Shown piece by piece: positions 47,741 to 59,110 of a stretch of 64,000 bases of DNA. Both the position numbers and the translations under genes were made by a program. Source of the stretch: Pelecanus crispus. Lineage: Eukaryota > Chordata > Aves > Pelecaniformes > Pelecanidae. The notes under the pieces are model-generated. The model had not been told where the DNA came from, did no database searches, and was given only the letters and a program-made list of their open reading frames with translations. The stretch is taken from NCBI RefSeq assembly GCF_030463565.1, contig NC_134651.1, positions 11,172,734 to 11,236,733 of the forward strand, written 5' to 3'. The stretch's first letter is position 1; every line of letters begins with the position of its first letter.

Positions 47741-48272
47741 GCATGTGGAATAACAAACAGCGAACAAAGGATTCAGGAGAGAGCTGACTCTAATCCAAAT
47801 AAATGAGTGGTGATGAAAGGGAAAGCGGCTCGGGTCTCCTGCCGTGAGACACGCTTCCTCCCTGCCAGCTCCCTGCCCACACTTCACCTCATCGCGGCAG
47901 GGAAAGTCACGCTCGGGGCCGGACACGGAGGCAGCTGGTCAACGGGACAGTCCCTGCCGTGACATGCCGTGACGCTGGCCCGGCCTGGGAAGCATTGGAG
48001 GGGTGGCCATGGTCCCTCGGGAGCATCCTGCTGGATTTTGCATGGAGGTGGCAAATGGCCCCAGCTGGGGCAAGAGGTTCCAGAGGCGTTTGGCAAGGCT
48101 GGAGAGAAGGGGCTGGACTGGGAGGGTGGAGGGAGCGCATCGACTCGCGCCGTTTCCCATCTTGTATTTGATTATTGGTGGTGATCGCCTGCCAAAATTA
48201 ACAACCCTGATCACAACGGGCACATTACAAGCCCGAAACCATCAGTGCTATGGCGAGGTGGAGCGTGGAGGA

Positions 48273-48357
48273 AATAATATCCTCTTCACAATGGTGTATT
48301 TACGCAGTAGGCTCACAGGAAAATTGGGTAAACCGATAATTACCCAAGGATATTATT
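48273..48357. promoter_or_regulatory. Nested inverted repeats
   Basis: Outer arms AATAATATCC (48273-48282) and GGATATTATT (48348-48357) are perfect complements. Inner arms TTGGGTAA (48324-48331) and TTACCCAA (48340-48347) are also perfect, and the inner right arm abuts the outer right arm. Lies in an AT-rich candidate regulatory island. Confidence 0.55.
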
Positions 48358-48560
48358 GGCTTTGGCAGAGTTAATAATAATTAGTACTCTTCTTTTTCCA
48401 GGCTCCTTACAGGAGAGACCTTTTATAATCCACAGAATACAAAGGACCCAAACCACCAAAAACTGCTTCCACATGTGGCTTGGGAAAAAAAACACCGAGT
48501 CTTTCTGCTGACAGACTCCAAGGGTGAAAATCACCCAAAGACACCAGGGAGCCAGACTGA

Positions 48561-48605
48561 AAAATAATAATAGTGGTAGTAATAATAATAATAATGATGA
48601 TAAAC
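48561..48605. repeat. Imperfect (AAT)n microsatellite
   Basis: AATAATAATAGTGGTAGT then five AAT units and ATGATGATAA, an interrupted trinucleotide array. Confidence 0.9.
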
Positions 48606-49752
48606 AATTTTCTATATTTGAACAAAATCTTGTATTGGAGCCGCATTTTCCCTAGTCTATCTAGTGCAGTTGAGCCAGAGATAAATCTAGCCCTGACACT
48701 TGACAGACCTCCAGGTCGGCGTGGGCTGCTGGAAACTGCCCTGCTGTTCCTCTCCCGGCACTGGCAGCTCCTGGTTTGCTTTCTAGCTGCTGCTCTCCGT
48801 GGCGGCGCAGCACTTTCTCTTCCCAGAAAGCAGATATTTTCTGTTGTCTCTTGCTGCATTCTCTGTCCTTGCGGTGTCTCCGTGCTTCTGCTAGCTCCCC
48901 GGTGCCTGCAAGCCAGCAGCTCTGCACTGCAAATCTCCCCGGGGCTACGGGGCCGAGCCTGCAGCCACTGCTCTGTGCCTGCACCTGAGGTTGGGGCTGA
49001 GCACCCAGCCTGCTCGCCAGCACCGTGCGGGACAGCCCTCCTGCCTGCAGCCGCCCTGGGAACAGCCTCTTCTGTGTCAATGACACTTGATGGTTTGGGT
49101 TAAATGGGGTGAATTTGTTTTGAGATGTGCTGGAAGAGGAGTCCCCACCGAGCCCACAGCCTCCTGGCTTGCTGCTGCCTGGGGGAGAATGGCATGTGGG
49201 GTGAGAGGGATGAGCCAGGGAATATGTACTTAAAATTGATGTATGTGGTCAGCCGTGTGAGCCCACTGCCAGTGCTGGATGCTGGAAGGGATGGTGAAGG
49301 AGGGCACCCAATTTCTGCACAGATATCCAGTCTCCATCCAGCTCAGCCTACAAGAGCAATCACCTCCCCCCAGGTCCCCCACCTCCAAGCTGAGTCCCAA
49401 TCTCAGCAGCTCTTTAGACATCCCTAAGATGCAGCTTTGCCTATCACTCCTGCAGCTCCACCTCTCATCCCCGTTACTGAAATATCCTCCTCCCCACTCC
49501 TGCCTTGCCACATTCAGCCCTGCCCTGCTCCCGCGCAGCTGCAGCGTGGTTGCAGAGACCCTCTCTGCCACTCTGGGTGCTGCCTGTGCTGCCCTCTCCC
49601 CCTGCCCACCGCAGCCCGCTTCCCCGGCACGTAGGATGTTGGCTGCCTCTCCCAGTACGGGCAATCTTCAAACGCTCAAAAAAATCACCAGTGAAATCCC
49701 CCCTGCCCCAAGCTGGCCCATAAATCACGGCATTATAAAAATAAAACAGTTT

Positions 49753-49793
49753 TGTGCATGCATGCACATTTCAGGTTGCCTTTTAAACCTGAA
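49753..49793. promoter_or_regulatory. 16-bp perfect palindrome followed by an 8-bp-stem hairpin
   Basis: TGTGCATGCATGCACA (49753-49768) equals its own reverse complement. One base later TTCAGGTT (49770-49777) and AACCTGAA (49786-49793) form a second inverted repeat with an eight-base loop. Both sit in an AT-rich island. Confidence 0.6.
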
Positions 49794-51909
49794 CTTGTTT
49801 CTCACACGTTGGCAGAAGAACAGAGGGGAGCTGGATTCAAAAGGCAAGCTTGAAAAATAAACGCATACTTCTCTCTTGCTGCTCGTGAAGGGTTCCCAAA
49901 GGAAAACAGAGAAAAACAGGACAGGAAGAGGCCCCGGAGGAGTCATCATGCCCGTTCCCCAAAGCAAGAGCAAGGTCTTCCCCGCAGGCATCAGGCTGGC
50001 TTCTGCCCAAAGACTGGGGCGATGGGGATACCTGCTTGGTACCCGCAGTCCCTTACTTCCCTTGCTCTCCTGATTTTCCTCTTTCTCTCTTTCTTTTCCC
50101 CCGCTCTTTTTCCCTGCTTCCTTGTGGCCCCGTGCTCATCCCCCTGCACCCGTGCCATGTCTCTGCGAGGGCTGCATCACGGCCGTGGTGCCATGGGGAC
50201 GTCCCTGCCCGTGCTGAGCCCTGCCCCGGCCGTGCCACGTGCGCTCTGCTCCTGTGTGAACCACCCAAGGAAGAGACTGAAAGTTGTGCTGTCTTAAGCC
50301 ACAGTTTAACATAATTAGACATCCTGGCTGGAGGGCAGTAATTACTTTTATAATCCTTAAACATATTTAAAAAAAAAATAATAATTGCCTCCCAATTCAA
50401 TGTCTTTCAAAAATCCTTTTAAATGGCACTGCCTTCTTCAAACACAACTCAGCCAACAGTAATTACAATAAATTATTCTAAGTTCTAAAAAAACATATAG
50501 AAAGTAATCTGTGTGCACAAACTGCTAACCATTCCTTGTTTACCCTTCCCTCCTGCCAGCCGGGTGCTTCCCAGCTCCCTGGCTGCAGCCCTGCCGCTCG
50601 CTCACACCCCAGCCCGCTGCCCACGCTGCCCGCCGAGGGCTCCCGTCCTCGGGACCCGGCAAAGCAGCTGCCTGCCTTTGCCCGTCCCTGGGAGATGTGC
50701 GTAAAGCTCATCACATCGGGGTTAGGCTGGAGGCAACAGCAACCAGCTGTAGCTGGGGCTTTGCAGTCTTGGCTGCATTTCAGAGCACGGCCACGGGCAG
50801 GCATCGCCAAATTTACCAGCTTTTTTAGGCAGAGCTTTGCTCTGACCTGCGAGGCAAAGGTGGTACGAGCGCTGGCCGATGCATTTGATCCTCAGCTGGG
50901 ATAAATAAGGCGTAATTCTGCTCAAGTCAAAGGCGAGAGCATGATTCACAGCAGCTGAGAATCTGGCCAACAGTGTCAGCAGCATGACAATAGCGTAATG
51001 TTTTCATTATGCATTTCTTTTTTCCAAATACTTAAAAAAAAATCTAGGAATTACTCACACATCCAGTAATAGTTACCAGTCTTGGGTGTTTAGGCAAAGG
51101 TTTCTTGAGATGGCGACGGGATTGCAAAAGCTTTAGCCATCGCCTCTCCTGCTCCGTGCGCTTCTCCTATCACTTTTCCTCTCCTCCTCCTCCGTGTACA
51201 CAGTCCAGTAACCTCTTCCTGACGTTCTCCAGATCCACAAAATTGCTCACTTGGAATTTTGCAGTAAATAGAAAATTGCTTTGCTCCTTTCTCTCAGGAC
51301 AGCACAGAAAATGAATCCAAATGAAAAAGCAAGTAGTGTGTATCTGGTAGACATAAACAGCGCAAGAAAGGCAATTCTGCTTTTCAGCCCTGCTGCAGAG
51401 CAAATGACCTTGGAAATAATAAAAAGCCTGGGGCCTGAGCATGTTGCAGAGCGGCACAAGTCTTTATTTGGGGAAAGGCTGAAAAGCAAAACCTGGAGGG
51501 ATGGATACGTTGATATGCAAGTCCCCACCAGCTGAAATATCTGTGCTTGTGTCCACGGCTTGCAGCAGAAGGGGGAAAGACCTGATCAGTCCTTTCAACC
51601 TGCGCCTGGTACTTCGGGGGCTCTTTGCCCAAACCATCTTCCTCCCCTCTGCCAGCTGCTCATGGTGTGCCATCCCTGGGTTTGAAACGCCTTGCCCTGA
51701 TCGGGACGATGCCACGTGGCCGGGGGCGAGCAGCCCTCCCCACCCCAAATTCGGTCACTCCCGCAAATATTTGCCAACAACGAAAACACAGCGAGGAGAT
51801 CAGAGCTCATTCGTGGCCAGGGGAGGGAGGATGGGCTAAATTTATAACTAATAATTCTAATTATACATCAAACCACTGCACCAAAAAATGACCATATAGA
51901 AAGCATCTG

Positions 51910-52245
51910 TCGGGCCCTCAGCTCAGCTCCGCGCCGGCACGTCACAGCCAGCGGCATCACCCGCGGCACCCGGCAGCGAGAGCCCCACGGGCGCCTGTCG
52001 CTCCTCCATGGAGGGGTCAGGGGAGGACTGACGAGAGAGGGTGAGAGCTTGGATCTGAGCATGGTTTATGTCAGAGGGAAAAGCTGCTTTTGCTGCTGGA
52101 GCTGCCAAGGGGCTGGTACAACCCAGAGCACGTCTCCCAGCACCAGGCGTTGCTCCTGAACCACTGCCACCGCGCGGCTCGCTCTGTACCGGGTCCAGCA
52201 GCCGCTGCCAGCGCCGGCACCGCGCGCTCGCCAGGTCATTGTGTG
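51910..52245. other. CpG-rich patch
   Basis: Many CpG dinucleotides (CCGCGCCGGCACGTCAC, CCCGCGGCACCCGG, GCGCCGGCACCGCGCGC) in an otherwise CpG-poor neighbourhood. No exon is recognised, so it may be an orphan CpG island or simply GC-rich sequence. Confidence 0.45.
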
Positions 52246-52323
52246 CTGCGAGCAGTGAAAATGGGCTGGTTTGGGGTTTGCTTTTTTTTCTTCCTGCATT
52301 TCTTCTTAAAATGTCAGAAAAAT

Positions 52324-52506
52324 AAAAAGGGAGGGAGGAGAGGAAGGGAGGAAGGGAGGAAGGGAGGAAGGAAGGAAGGAAGGAAGGAAGGAAGGAAGGA
52401 AGGAAGGAAGGAAGGAAGGAAGGAAGGAAGGAAGGAAGGAAGGAAGGAAGGAAGGAAGGAAGGAAGGAAGGAAGGAAGGAAGGAAGGAAGGAAGGAAGGA
52501 AAAAAA
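52324..52506 (+). repeat. (GGAA)n microsatellite in a 183-nt pure purine tract
   Basis: 52364-52501 is an uninterrupted AAGG/GGAA array of about 34 units, preceded by GGGAGGA-type imperfect units. The whole 52324-52506 has no pyrimidine on the + strand. It is translatable in several frames (polyKEGR / polyLPSF), which are artefacts. Confidence 0.97.
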
Positions 52507-54539
52507 CCCAAATATAAGCCCTGGCCGCTCCCAGGCAGAGCAGGGGGCCGGGTCTGCAGTCGGTGAAGCCGAATCAAGGCCTGGCTGCCAGGATGGCTGA
52601 GCGAAAGCAGCTTGCCTGGCTGTGAATAAACGATGGGCTTTCACCGGCACTGGAAGGGGCAAAGCAGTTAGCCATGGGGACTAGACAGCTGAGAAATGCT
52701 CCGGTGACCTACTCGTGTATCTCCCAGAGTCACATCTCCCTAAATCTCAGAGTTTGTTAACTTGGTTGCATTTTTATTTTGTAGCAAACTATTTAATCTG
52801 GGTTTCGGAGGTACAGCTTGCCCCTGCAAAAAGCAGTGAAACAACATGGGGGGAAAAAGGGAAAAGTAAACCCCACCTGTTTCCTGTTTTTATTTCCCCC
52901 ACCTTTATTTTTTTAGTGTTTCCTGGTTATTTGGGAGCTCCTACAACTTGTCCACAAATACCTCTGCTAGTTCAGTGGCATTTTGGAGCCCTGGAATTCA
53001 AGGAGGGCTTAGAAATTCCTAACCCAGCTCTCAACTGGTTGAAAGTGGGTGAAGGTAGCTCGCTGCTTTTTTAGTTAGCATTCCTGCTATCCTTTGTGTC
53101 TCCCTTCCCCTCTCCTGACCTCCTTCCCTGTCCCCCCATGCCCAGGGGATGCGGTACCCGGCTTGTTGTCTCCCACCTCGTGTCCATGTGGATAGCACAG
53201 ACATTTGGTGCACACGTGTGGTGGTGGCGGGGAGGTCTGAATGCTCCCTCAGACAAATCCTATGAGCAGCTCCTGCAGACTTCTGTGCCTCTGCTGGGAG
53301 TTTTGGGGGCAAATTTCCATGATGCTTCACTGTACGGGAGAAATCCCTGGCTGCAGGACTGCCTTGAAGACATCAGTTGGGAGATAGATTTCATCTGATT
53401 TCCCTCAGGGCCCACTGGCATCGCTGGGATGGTGCTTTACTGCCCATCGTGTGTTGGGAGCAGCACTCTTTGGGAGAGGAATTTCCTAAGCTCTGCACGT
53501 CTCAGTAAGCAGCCGCCAAATTTTCCCGTTAGAAAGATTCCCTGAGAAAACAGTCAGGATGGAAAACCACCCCGTGAAAGCACGTATCACCTTCCCTGCA
53601 ACAGCCAGCTATACCTCAGCCGGCTGGGCTAGCAACGCGGCAAGAAAAATGTTTGTGAGATGCTGCCCTGCTACCTAGAAACCCGTATACATCTCCGATA
53701 TGATCTGTACCGCTCGCCTTACAATAAACCAATATATTTTAACTATGACCCGAAATGTTGCAAAAGAACCTTTTGAGTAAGTCTCTTTGGTGCAATACAG
53801 ATACGTCAAGGCTGATTGTTATTGTACATGTCAGGGCTGTTGAAGTGCGGGATAAAGAAGGCCATTGTGCTCCCACGAAGGGGACAGCTCGGATGATTAA
53901 TGACTGCTCCCTCAATTCTCCGAAGAAGAGATGGAAGTCGGATAAGGCCTCCGCTGGTGGTAGGGGCAGAGCACCAGAAGACATACCCGGAGCAAAAAAA
54001 AAGGATGGGGCTCCTCACGGAGGGGCAGCATCAATAGGCAGCAGCCTGCCGGAGCGCCGGCAGCTTGCCGGCTCGGTGTGGGAGTGGGGAGGTGCTGCCT
54101 AACACTGGGGCTTGTGTTTGCTCCTCTCACCTCCCTTGCTAATCCAGGCTTTTTTCTTGCAGCTTTTCTGCCTCGGAAAGTGGCTTTCGGGAAGGTGGAT
54201 GGTTGTCCATTGAGTAAGATGAATGGCAAAAAATCAGGGAAATTGCAAATTGATCTTTGCCTAACACACACAGTGACTTTGTTACCTATTTTTTGAGGCT
54301 CCACGCAAATACCTCCCTGTCTAATTCTAAGGCGTGCCAAAGTAAATTACATTTAGTTTGCCTTAAATAAACAATGACTCTTCCAGGAAAGGTTTGTCTC
54401 TTCTGGGCACTTGCATCATTTATCATTGCTCCACTGTTTTGAGTTGGCTGCCCTTTTAGGGTGAGATGTCTCTTGGTTTTAGTGTGTGCACAACCATAGA
54501 GAGGACAAGGTCTTACCCCAAGAAAAATGTACTGAGAAG

Positions 54540-54760
54540 ATGTCATTAAAGCTAATGAGAGTCCAGGCAGCTGCAGCTCATTAGAGATTGCCTGGGGCCA
54601 ATTGTAACTGAGACCTTTAAATATACATCATAGTCAAATAAACAACATCATATTCGATCTGCAAAGTCTCTATCAGTTCCTGCCCAGTCCTTATCGCTCA
54701 GCCTCACATTTTGCTGAGAAAATGTTCCCTGTTCAATAACAAACCCAGAAGCAAACGAGA
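54540..54760. promoter_or_regulatory. Candidate conserved non-coding element with paired homeodomain sites
   Basis: TCATTAAAGCTAATGA (54543-54558) is an inverted pair of ATTA/TAAT cores. CCAGGCA (54563-54569) and TGCCTGG (54589-54595) form a 7-bp stem around CAGCTGCAGCTCATTAGAG. AT-rich, repeat-free sequence follows. Function inferred. Confidence 0.35.
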
Positions 54761-54793
54761 CCATCGCACTTAGGAGCGATGTGCTGAGAAATA

Positions 54794-54814
54794 GGGGCGG
54801 GGGCGGGGGGGTGG
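54794..54814 (+). repeat. G-rich tract, G-quadruplex-capable
   Basis: G4-C-G5-C-G7-T-GG on the + strand. Confidence 0.7.
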
Positions 54815-56274
54815 CTTTCTTCTGAAAGCTCCATTTGAAATTAATTGATTGCAAGGGTAGGAGACCCTCAGGGCTCAAGCTCTCCACCCTGCCCACAGGA
54901 CGACACGGAAAACAGGTCAAAGAAGATGCTGAAGACCGGCACGTTTTAAGCAGTGAGTGAGCAACAGTTTTTCCTCTGGTTCCTTTCTTTGGCTTCAGGA
55001 CATGACTTTACCGTAAAAGAAAACGAGAGGGTTTTGACACTACTTTATATTTGTTGTCATTACGAAGCATTTAGTGAGGAATTACAGATTTACAGGCGCG
55101 GGGGTTTCCTCCTCAATCAGCAGAGCCCCCAGCGGGGCTTCCCACCGCCCCCCTTCCCCACCGGGCTGGAGCCCCCGGGGCTGCGGCCGTGGGCAGGCTG
55201 CGGGCTTCCTCCTGTCCTCACCCCACGTGCGATTATTAAGTTCTTATCGCAGTAAGGAGTCACTGACACTGGGCTGCTTTCCAGGGAATGCTGCTCCCTT
55301 AATAGGCCATTATATCTTGGTAATAAGGGCTAAACTCTTCTGGGGGCATTTAGTCATAAATTAAGTAAAATAACACCACCGATCCTGCCTTTCTCCCGGC
55401 CCTCGCTAACAGGGGGTGATGCTGTCCATGGATCTCCTCCTCTGCTGGCTTCTTGGGGCTGATGCAAGGGGTGCGCAGTGCTGCCTGGACGGTGCAATGT
55501 CCTGTCCCACTGTCGGGGCCATGTCTGCGTGCCCATAAATAATGCAGATAATAAAATAAATTGGGGACAGGCCGTGGCTGGGTTCATTGACTCCCAGCCC
55601 AAGAGCTGGCTCCCAGCTGAGGTCTCTGCACCCTCACATAACAAAGGGCATTTCCCCCTTCATGCCGGGGGCTCAGAATAGGGTGCTCCTACTGCGGGTA
55701 TCTGCCTTAGGGTACGGCGTCGCAGGCAGGCTGATCCCCATGAAGGGGTCATGAAACAGCGCAGATGCCCACCTCAGCTGGAAATGCTGCATTTGGGTGG
55801 CTAAATGCCATCCTCTGCAGCTACACCGTGGCGTAGGTACCGGCCTGGGCACATCAGACCCAGAGACCCGGGTGTTTCCTGGCTGTTGACCACAGCTTGG
55901 CCGGAGAGGCTGCTGAAGCTGAGCGGCACAGACCATGCCACCCCCAGGGTACCAAACTCTCACAGCATCCCAGATAGGGTGACCATGTCCACCCTGCCAA
56001 CCGGGAAGAGTCCTTGCCCTGCACCAACCCCAAGCCATGTTTAGCAGAGCTACCCAGCCCAGCCCAAAGCTGCGCTAACAATTTCCCACTCCATGGCACC
56101 ATTTTGTTTGTTACTGTGGATGACAGCCACACCATCCTGTAGTGCCCTGGGAGAGCTGAGCTTGGGCTTGTCGCTGCCCAACTGGAGCTGCCATACCCCC
56201 TGTGTTAGTGGCAATAAAACCATGGGCCCATCTCTGCCCCATCTAGAGAGCTCTGGAGCTTGGGATGGGGCAGC

Positions 56275-56358
56275 CTCCCACCATGGGGGCTTGCAAGGTG
56301 GTCTCATAGCATGGAGGCTTGCGAGGTGGCCTTCTACCAAAGGAGCTTGCAAAGTGAG
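56275..56358 (+). repeat. 28-bp imperfect tandem triplication
   Basis: The core GGCTTGCAAGGTGG recurs at 56288, 56316 (GGCTTGCGAGGTGG) and 56344 (AGCTTGCAAAGTGA), an exact 28-bp spacing with divergence between copies. Confidence 0.75.
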
Positions 56359-57619
56359 TGGTGAGCTCTTGCCTTCTTCCTCTTGATGCTGAAACACAGA
56401 GCAGATTAGGACACTGAGCAAGTAAGGGACATGGATGGCAGCACAAAGAAGGAACATCTCTTGTGCCAGCAGTTACCAGGGAAGGAGCATCGTGAGGGTG
56501 GAGCTGGGGCAGAACGGCTGTATCCTGCCCAGAAAAAGGAGCAGTTTCCTGCTCGCTGTTCCGACTGGGTCTGGTTTGCACTGGGGTGGGATCGCAGGTG
56601 CCATGATCCTGTAGAGACCTTGACCAGATGGGTGCCCTGCTGCATCCAGCCTCAGGCACTGCGACGGGCTCCGGCAGAGCTGGGGGCGGATGGAGGGGAC
56701 CTGCCAGGGTGCCTGATGTGCTGGCTGGGGCCAACGGAGCTGCCAGCGCACTCAGAGTTGTGCAAAATGAGACAGACAGGTCTCTGTCCCCCAGGAGCGG
56801 GGACACTAAGGGCTCTCCTGCGCAAGCTGTGCCTCCAGCCCTCATTAGATGGAGGTACAGCTGTGCTGGCCTGGGAAAGCCCTGCAGACGCCTGGCTTGT
56901 TGGAAACGGAAGTTGCAGCGCTTTGACTTCACTTGGCTTTAAAGCCAATCTGGTGAAAGCCGTGCAAACCCTTCCGCAGAGACCGCCCCGCCGCCCCAGC
57001 GCCAGGTATATTGATTTAATTTGCACCTGTGCATTTCTTGGCACAGCCCGACCCGCGGCAAGCCAGGAGTAAATTCACTTAGGAGACTTCTGGCACAAAG
57101 CTGCCCCAGCTGAGCTAAGCCAGTGTGAAACAACAAGAGTTCAATAGGTTCAGCTTTGCGTGCAGCCCGAGGTTGGGCTGTAGCTTCAACCCTGCCCTAA
57201 GACAGCAGAAGAGAACAGGAGGTGTTTGAGGTGAAGGGATTTGCTGCAGGTAATTTATGTCTCCTTTGAGCAGCTCTTTGCTGCTACCCACAGCGCAAGG
57301 GGGAGGCTCTGGAGCTGCCTAGCTCCCCCCTGCCCTCCATGTTCTACCAGCACCCTCCAGGCAGGGAGATGCTGTGACCAAGCGGGTTCCCCCTTCTCCC
57401 CTCCCCAGACCTGAACGTGGCCGGGAGTGAGAGCACCCTGGGAGCCATCCCACTGCCAACCTCTGCTTGGGCGATGGGGACCCACAAGCAGGATGCTGAT
57501 GCTCGTACTTGAGGTTTCGTGCTCAGTTCCTTTCTAATCCCAATTTTCAATTGCTCATAACTTATGTCATTCGGGCTGGAATTTTCCAGATGTGAGCTCC
57601 CTGCAAAGGTGGCTCTTTC

Positions 57620-57709
57620 CTTTTTCTTTCTTTTTTTTTTTTTACCCAAATGGAAGTGTTCAGCCAAATGGTCTGGCCATGTCCATTTTCTTTCTTTTTT
57701 TTTTTTTTT
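57620..57709. repeat. Pair of near-identical T-rich tracts
   Basis: T5-C-T3-C-T13 ending at 57643 and T4-C-T3-C-T15 ending at 57709, about 65 bp apart; a local duplication or slippage product. Confidence 0.8.
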
Positions 57710-58499
57710 AGTAAGCATACAGCGAACACAGACTTCTCCCATTATATGTTAAAAATACAGTTATAAAGTCACCTTTCCTGCTGCGGTGTCAGCGAGGAGA
57801 GGGCATCTGGCTGACCGCCGGGGAGCTGGCGTGCAGTGGGGGATGCTGCCGTCCAAACAAGCTCAGTTCTCCCCAGCTCACCCAAACACTGACCCTCCCC
57901 AGAGCCCTTCGGGTGCCCCGGGAAACCGGAATTACGACCCTTTGAGGAAGGCATTTTTCCCGAGCGCAGAGCAACGCATGTTCCTACTTTAGTATTTGTT
58001 TTCCTAAAGCAAGCTGGGAGGCAGGGCAGGCGGGGGGCAGGCTGCTTTCTAGCCTAAGCTTTGTGTAGGTGCAAGTTCAAAATCCTTTTTCCTCCCAGAT
58101 TTCTCAAAGGCACTCATTTCCAAGCAGGGCTGGTAAATATGCATTTGCAGGTATTTTTGATGTATTTACGCTGTTGCTCCTCATCGTCTCCCTGCTGTGA
58201 GGGACTGGGGGACTGGTCCCCACCGGTGAAGGCATCTCATGAGCATCCCCGCTTGGCTCAGGCTGGCCAGCAGTGGGGACAGGCAGCACACACATCCGAC
58301 ACCATGGCAGACAGTTTTGCAAGCTCCCTTCTGGTAGCAAAGGGGTTAAAACCGATGGGGTTGAATCCCGGGGGGCTGTTGGGGGGCCATGGCTGTGCAG
58401 AGCGGGGCGGAAGCGGCTCCCCCCTCTCCACTGCGGCTCACCATGATGTCACCTCCCCACTCTCCCCAGGGACGCGTTAATGAGCCCGTGTGCTAAGGG

Positions 58500-58680
58500 G
58501 GGTGGTGGGGCCAGGCCACGCAGGTGGGCAGCACCTGGCGGGGGGTGCCCATGGCCGGGGCGGCGGAGGACCCCAGCCCACGGCACAGCCCCCGCCGGGG
58601 CCACGTGCCACCTCCCGGCTGCCAAAATGCCTCGGAGCAGCCGGCAGGTGAGGCGAGCCGCCCTGTAACCAGCGTTCGGT
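58500..58680. other. CpG-rich patch
   Basis: GC- and CpG-rich sequence including GGCCGGGGCGGCGGAGG. It contains ATGCCTCGGAGCAGCCGGCA followed by GGTGAGG, which would pass as a tiny first coding exon with a consensus donor, but nothing downstream supports it. Confidence 0.4.
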
Positions 58681-58999
58681 CTGCTCCCTCTCTCCCTTCC
58701 GACACCTGATGGGAATCTGGAGCAGGTGACGGCCGGAGAAAATCCCCGTTACATTTGCCAGGCATGAATGGATCATTCAATGGCACAGGGGTCACCTGGG
58801 CCAAGACCCAGGTGGAGGAAACATTATTTCTTCGTGCTTTTTTGGGGGTGAATATGACCACGGGGCATCCCTGCTGTGCCTCCTCCATCCCCATCCCATC
58901 CTGTCAGGGGATGCAGCTCCAGCCCGCACCCCTGCGCAAAAAAGTCCCTTCCCACAGCTCCTCTCTTCTGCAGAGAAGAAACACATGCAAAGGAGGTTC

Positions 59000-59110
59000 C
59001 TATGTTTCTCCAATTAATGTAATTAAGAGAATTAAACTTTTGGAGAGAGCGAGTTTTTCATTTTCTTTTTATTTGATTAGGGAAATTCCCGCTGCGTGCT
59101 TTGTGCAAAT
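59000..59110. promoter_or_regulatory. Candidate conserved non-coding element
   Basis: CCAATTAATGTAATTAAGAG, GAATTAAAC and TTTGATTAGGG, homeodomain-type cores in a short AT-rich island. Enhancer-like appearance only. Confidence 0.3.

Larger units (their letters stand above)
45951..52316. other. Intergenic, islands with TAAT motifs and inverted repeats
   Basis: No supported gene. AT-rich islands lie at 46080-46250, 47630-47740, 48270-48400, 49700-49870, 50290-50490 and 51820-51905. The open frame at 51281-51535 follows an acceptor-like CTCTCAG and has protein-like composition but no recognised family and no donor, so I do not call it a gene. Confidence 0.55.
52507..58480. other. Intergenic, no supported gene
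   Basis: AT-rich islands lie at 53690-53800, 54290-54780 and 54950-55080. A 28-bp imperfect triplication is at about 56275-56358, G-rich and T-rich tracts are at 54794-54814 and 57620-57709, and the rest is GC-rich sequence with overlapping chance ORFs (for example 56243-56932 minus and 56431-57072 plus). Confidence 0.55.

Noticed and set aside
51281..51535. Protein-like + strand open frame after an acceptor-like CTCTCAG
   Set aside because: Composition is plausible but I recognise no family, it has no donor at its end and no neighbouring exons; kept only as a note.
52090..52662. Open frames with KEGR or LPSF repeats
   Set aside because: Translations of the GGAA microsatellite, not proteins.
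56243..57072. Overlapping 229- and 213-codon frames on opposite strands
   Set aside because: They overlap each other in GC-rich sequence containing an imperfect tandem repeat; no family similarity.
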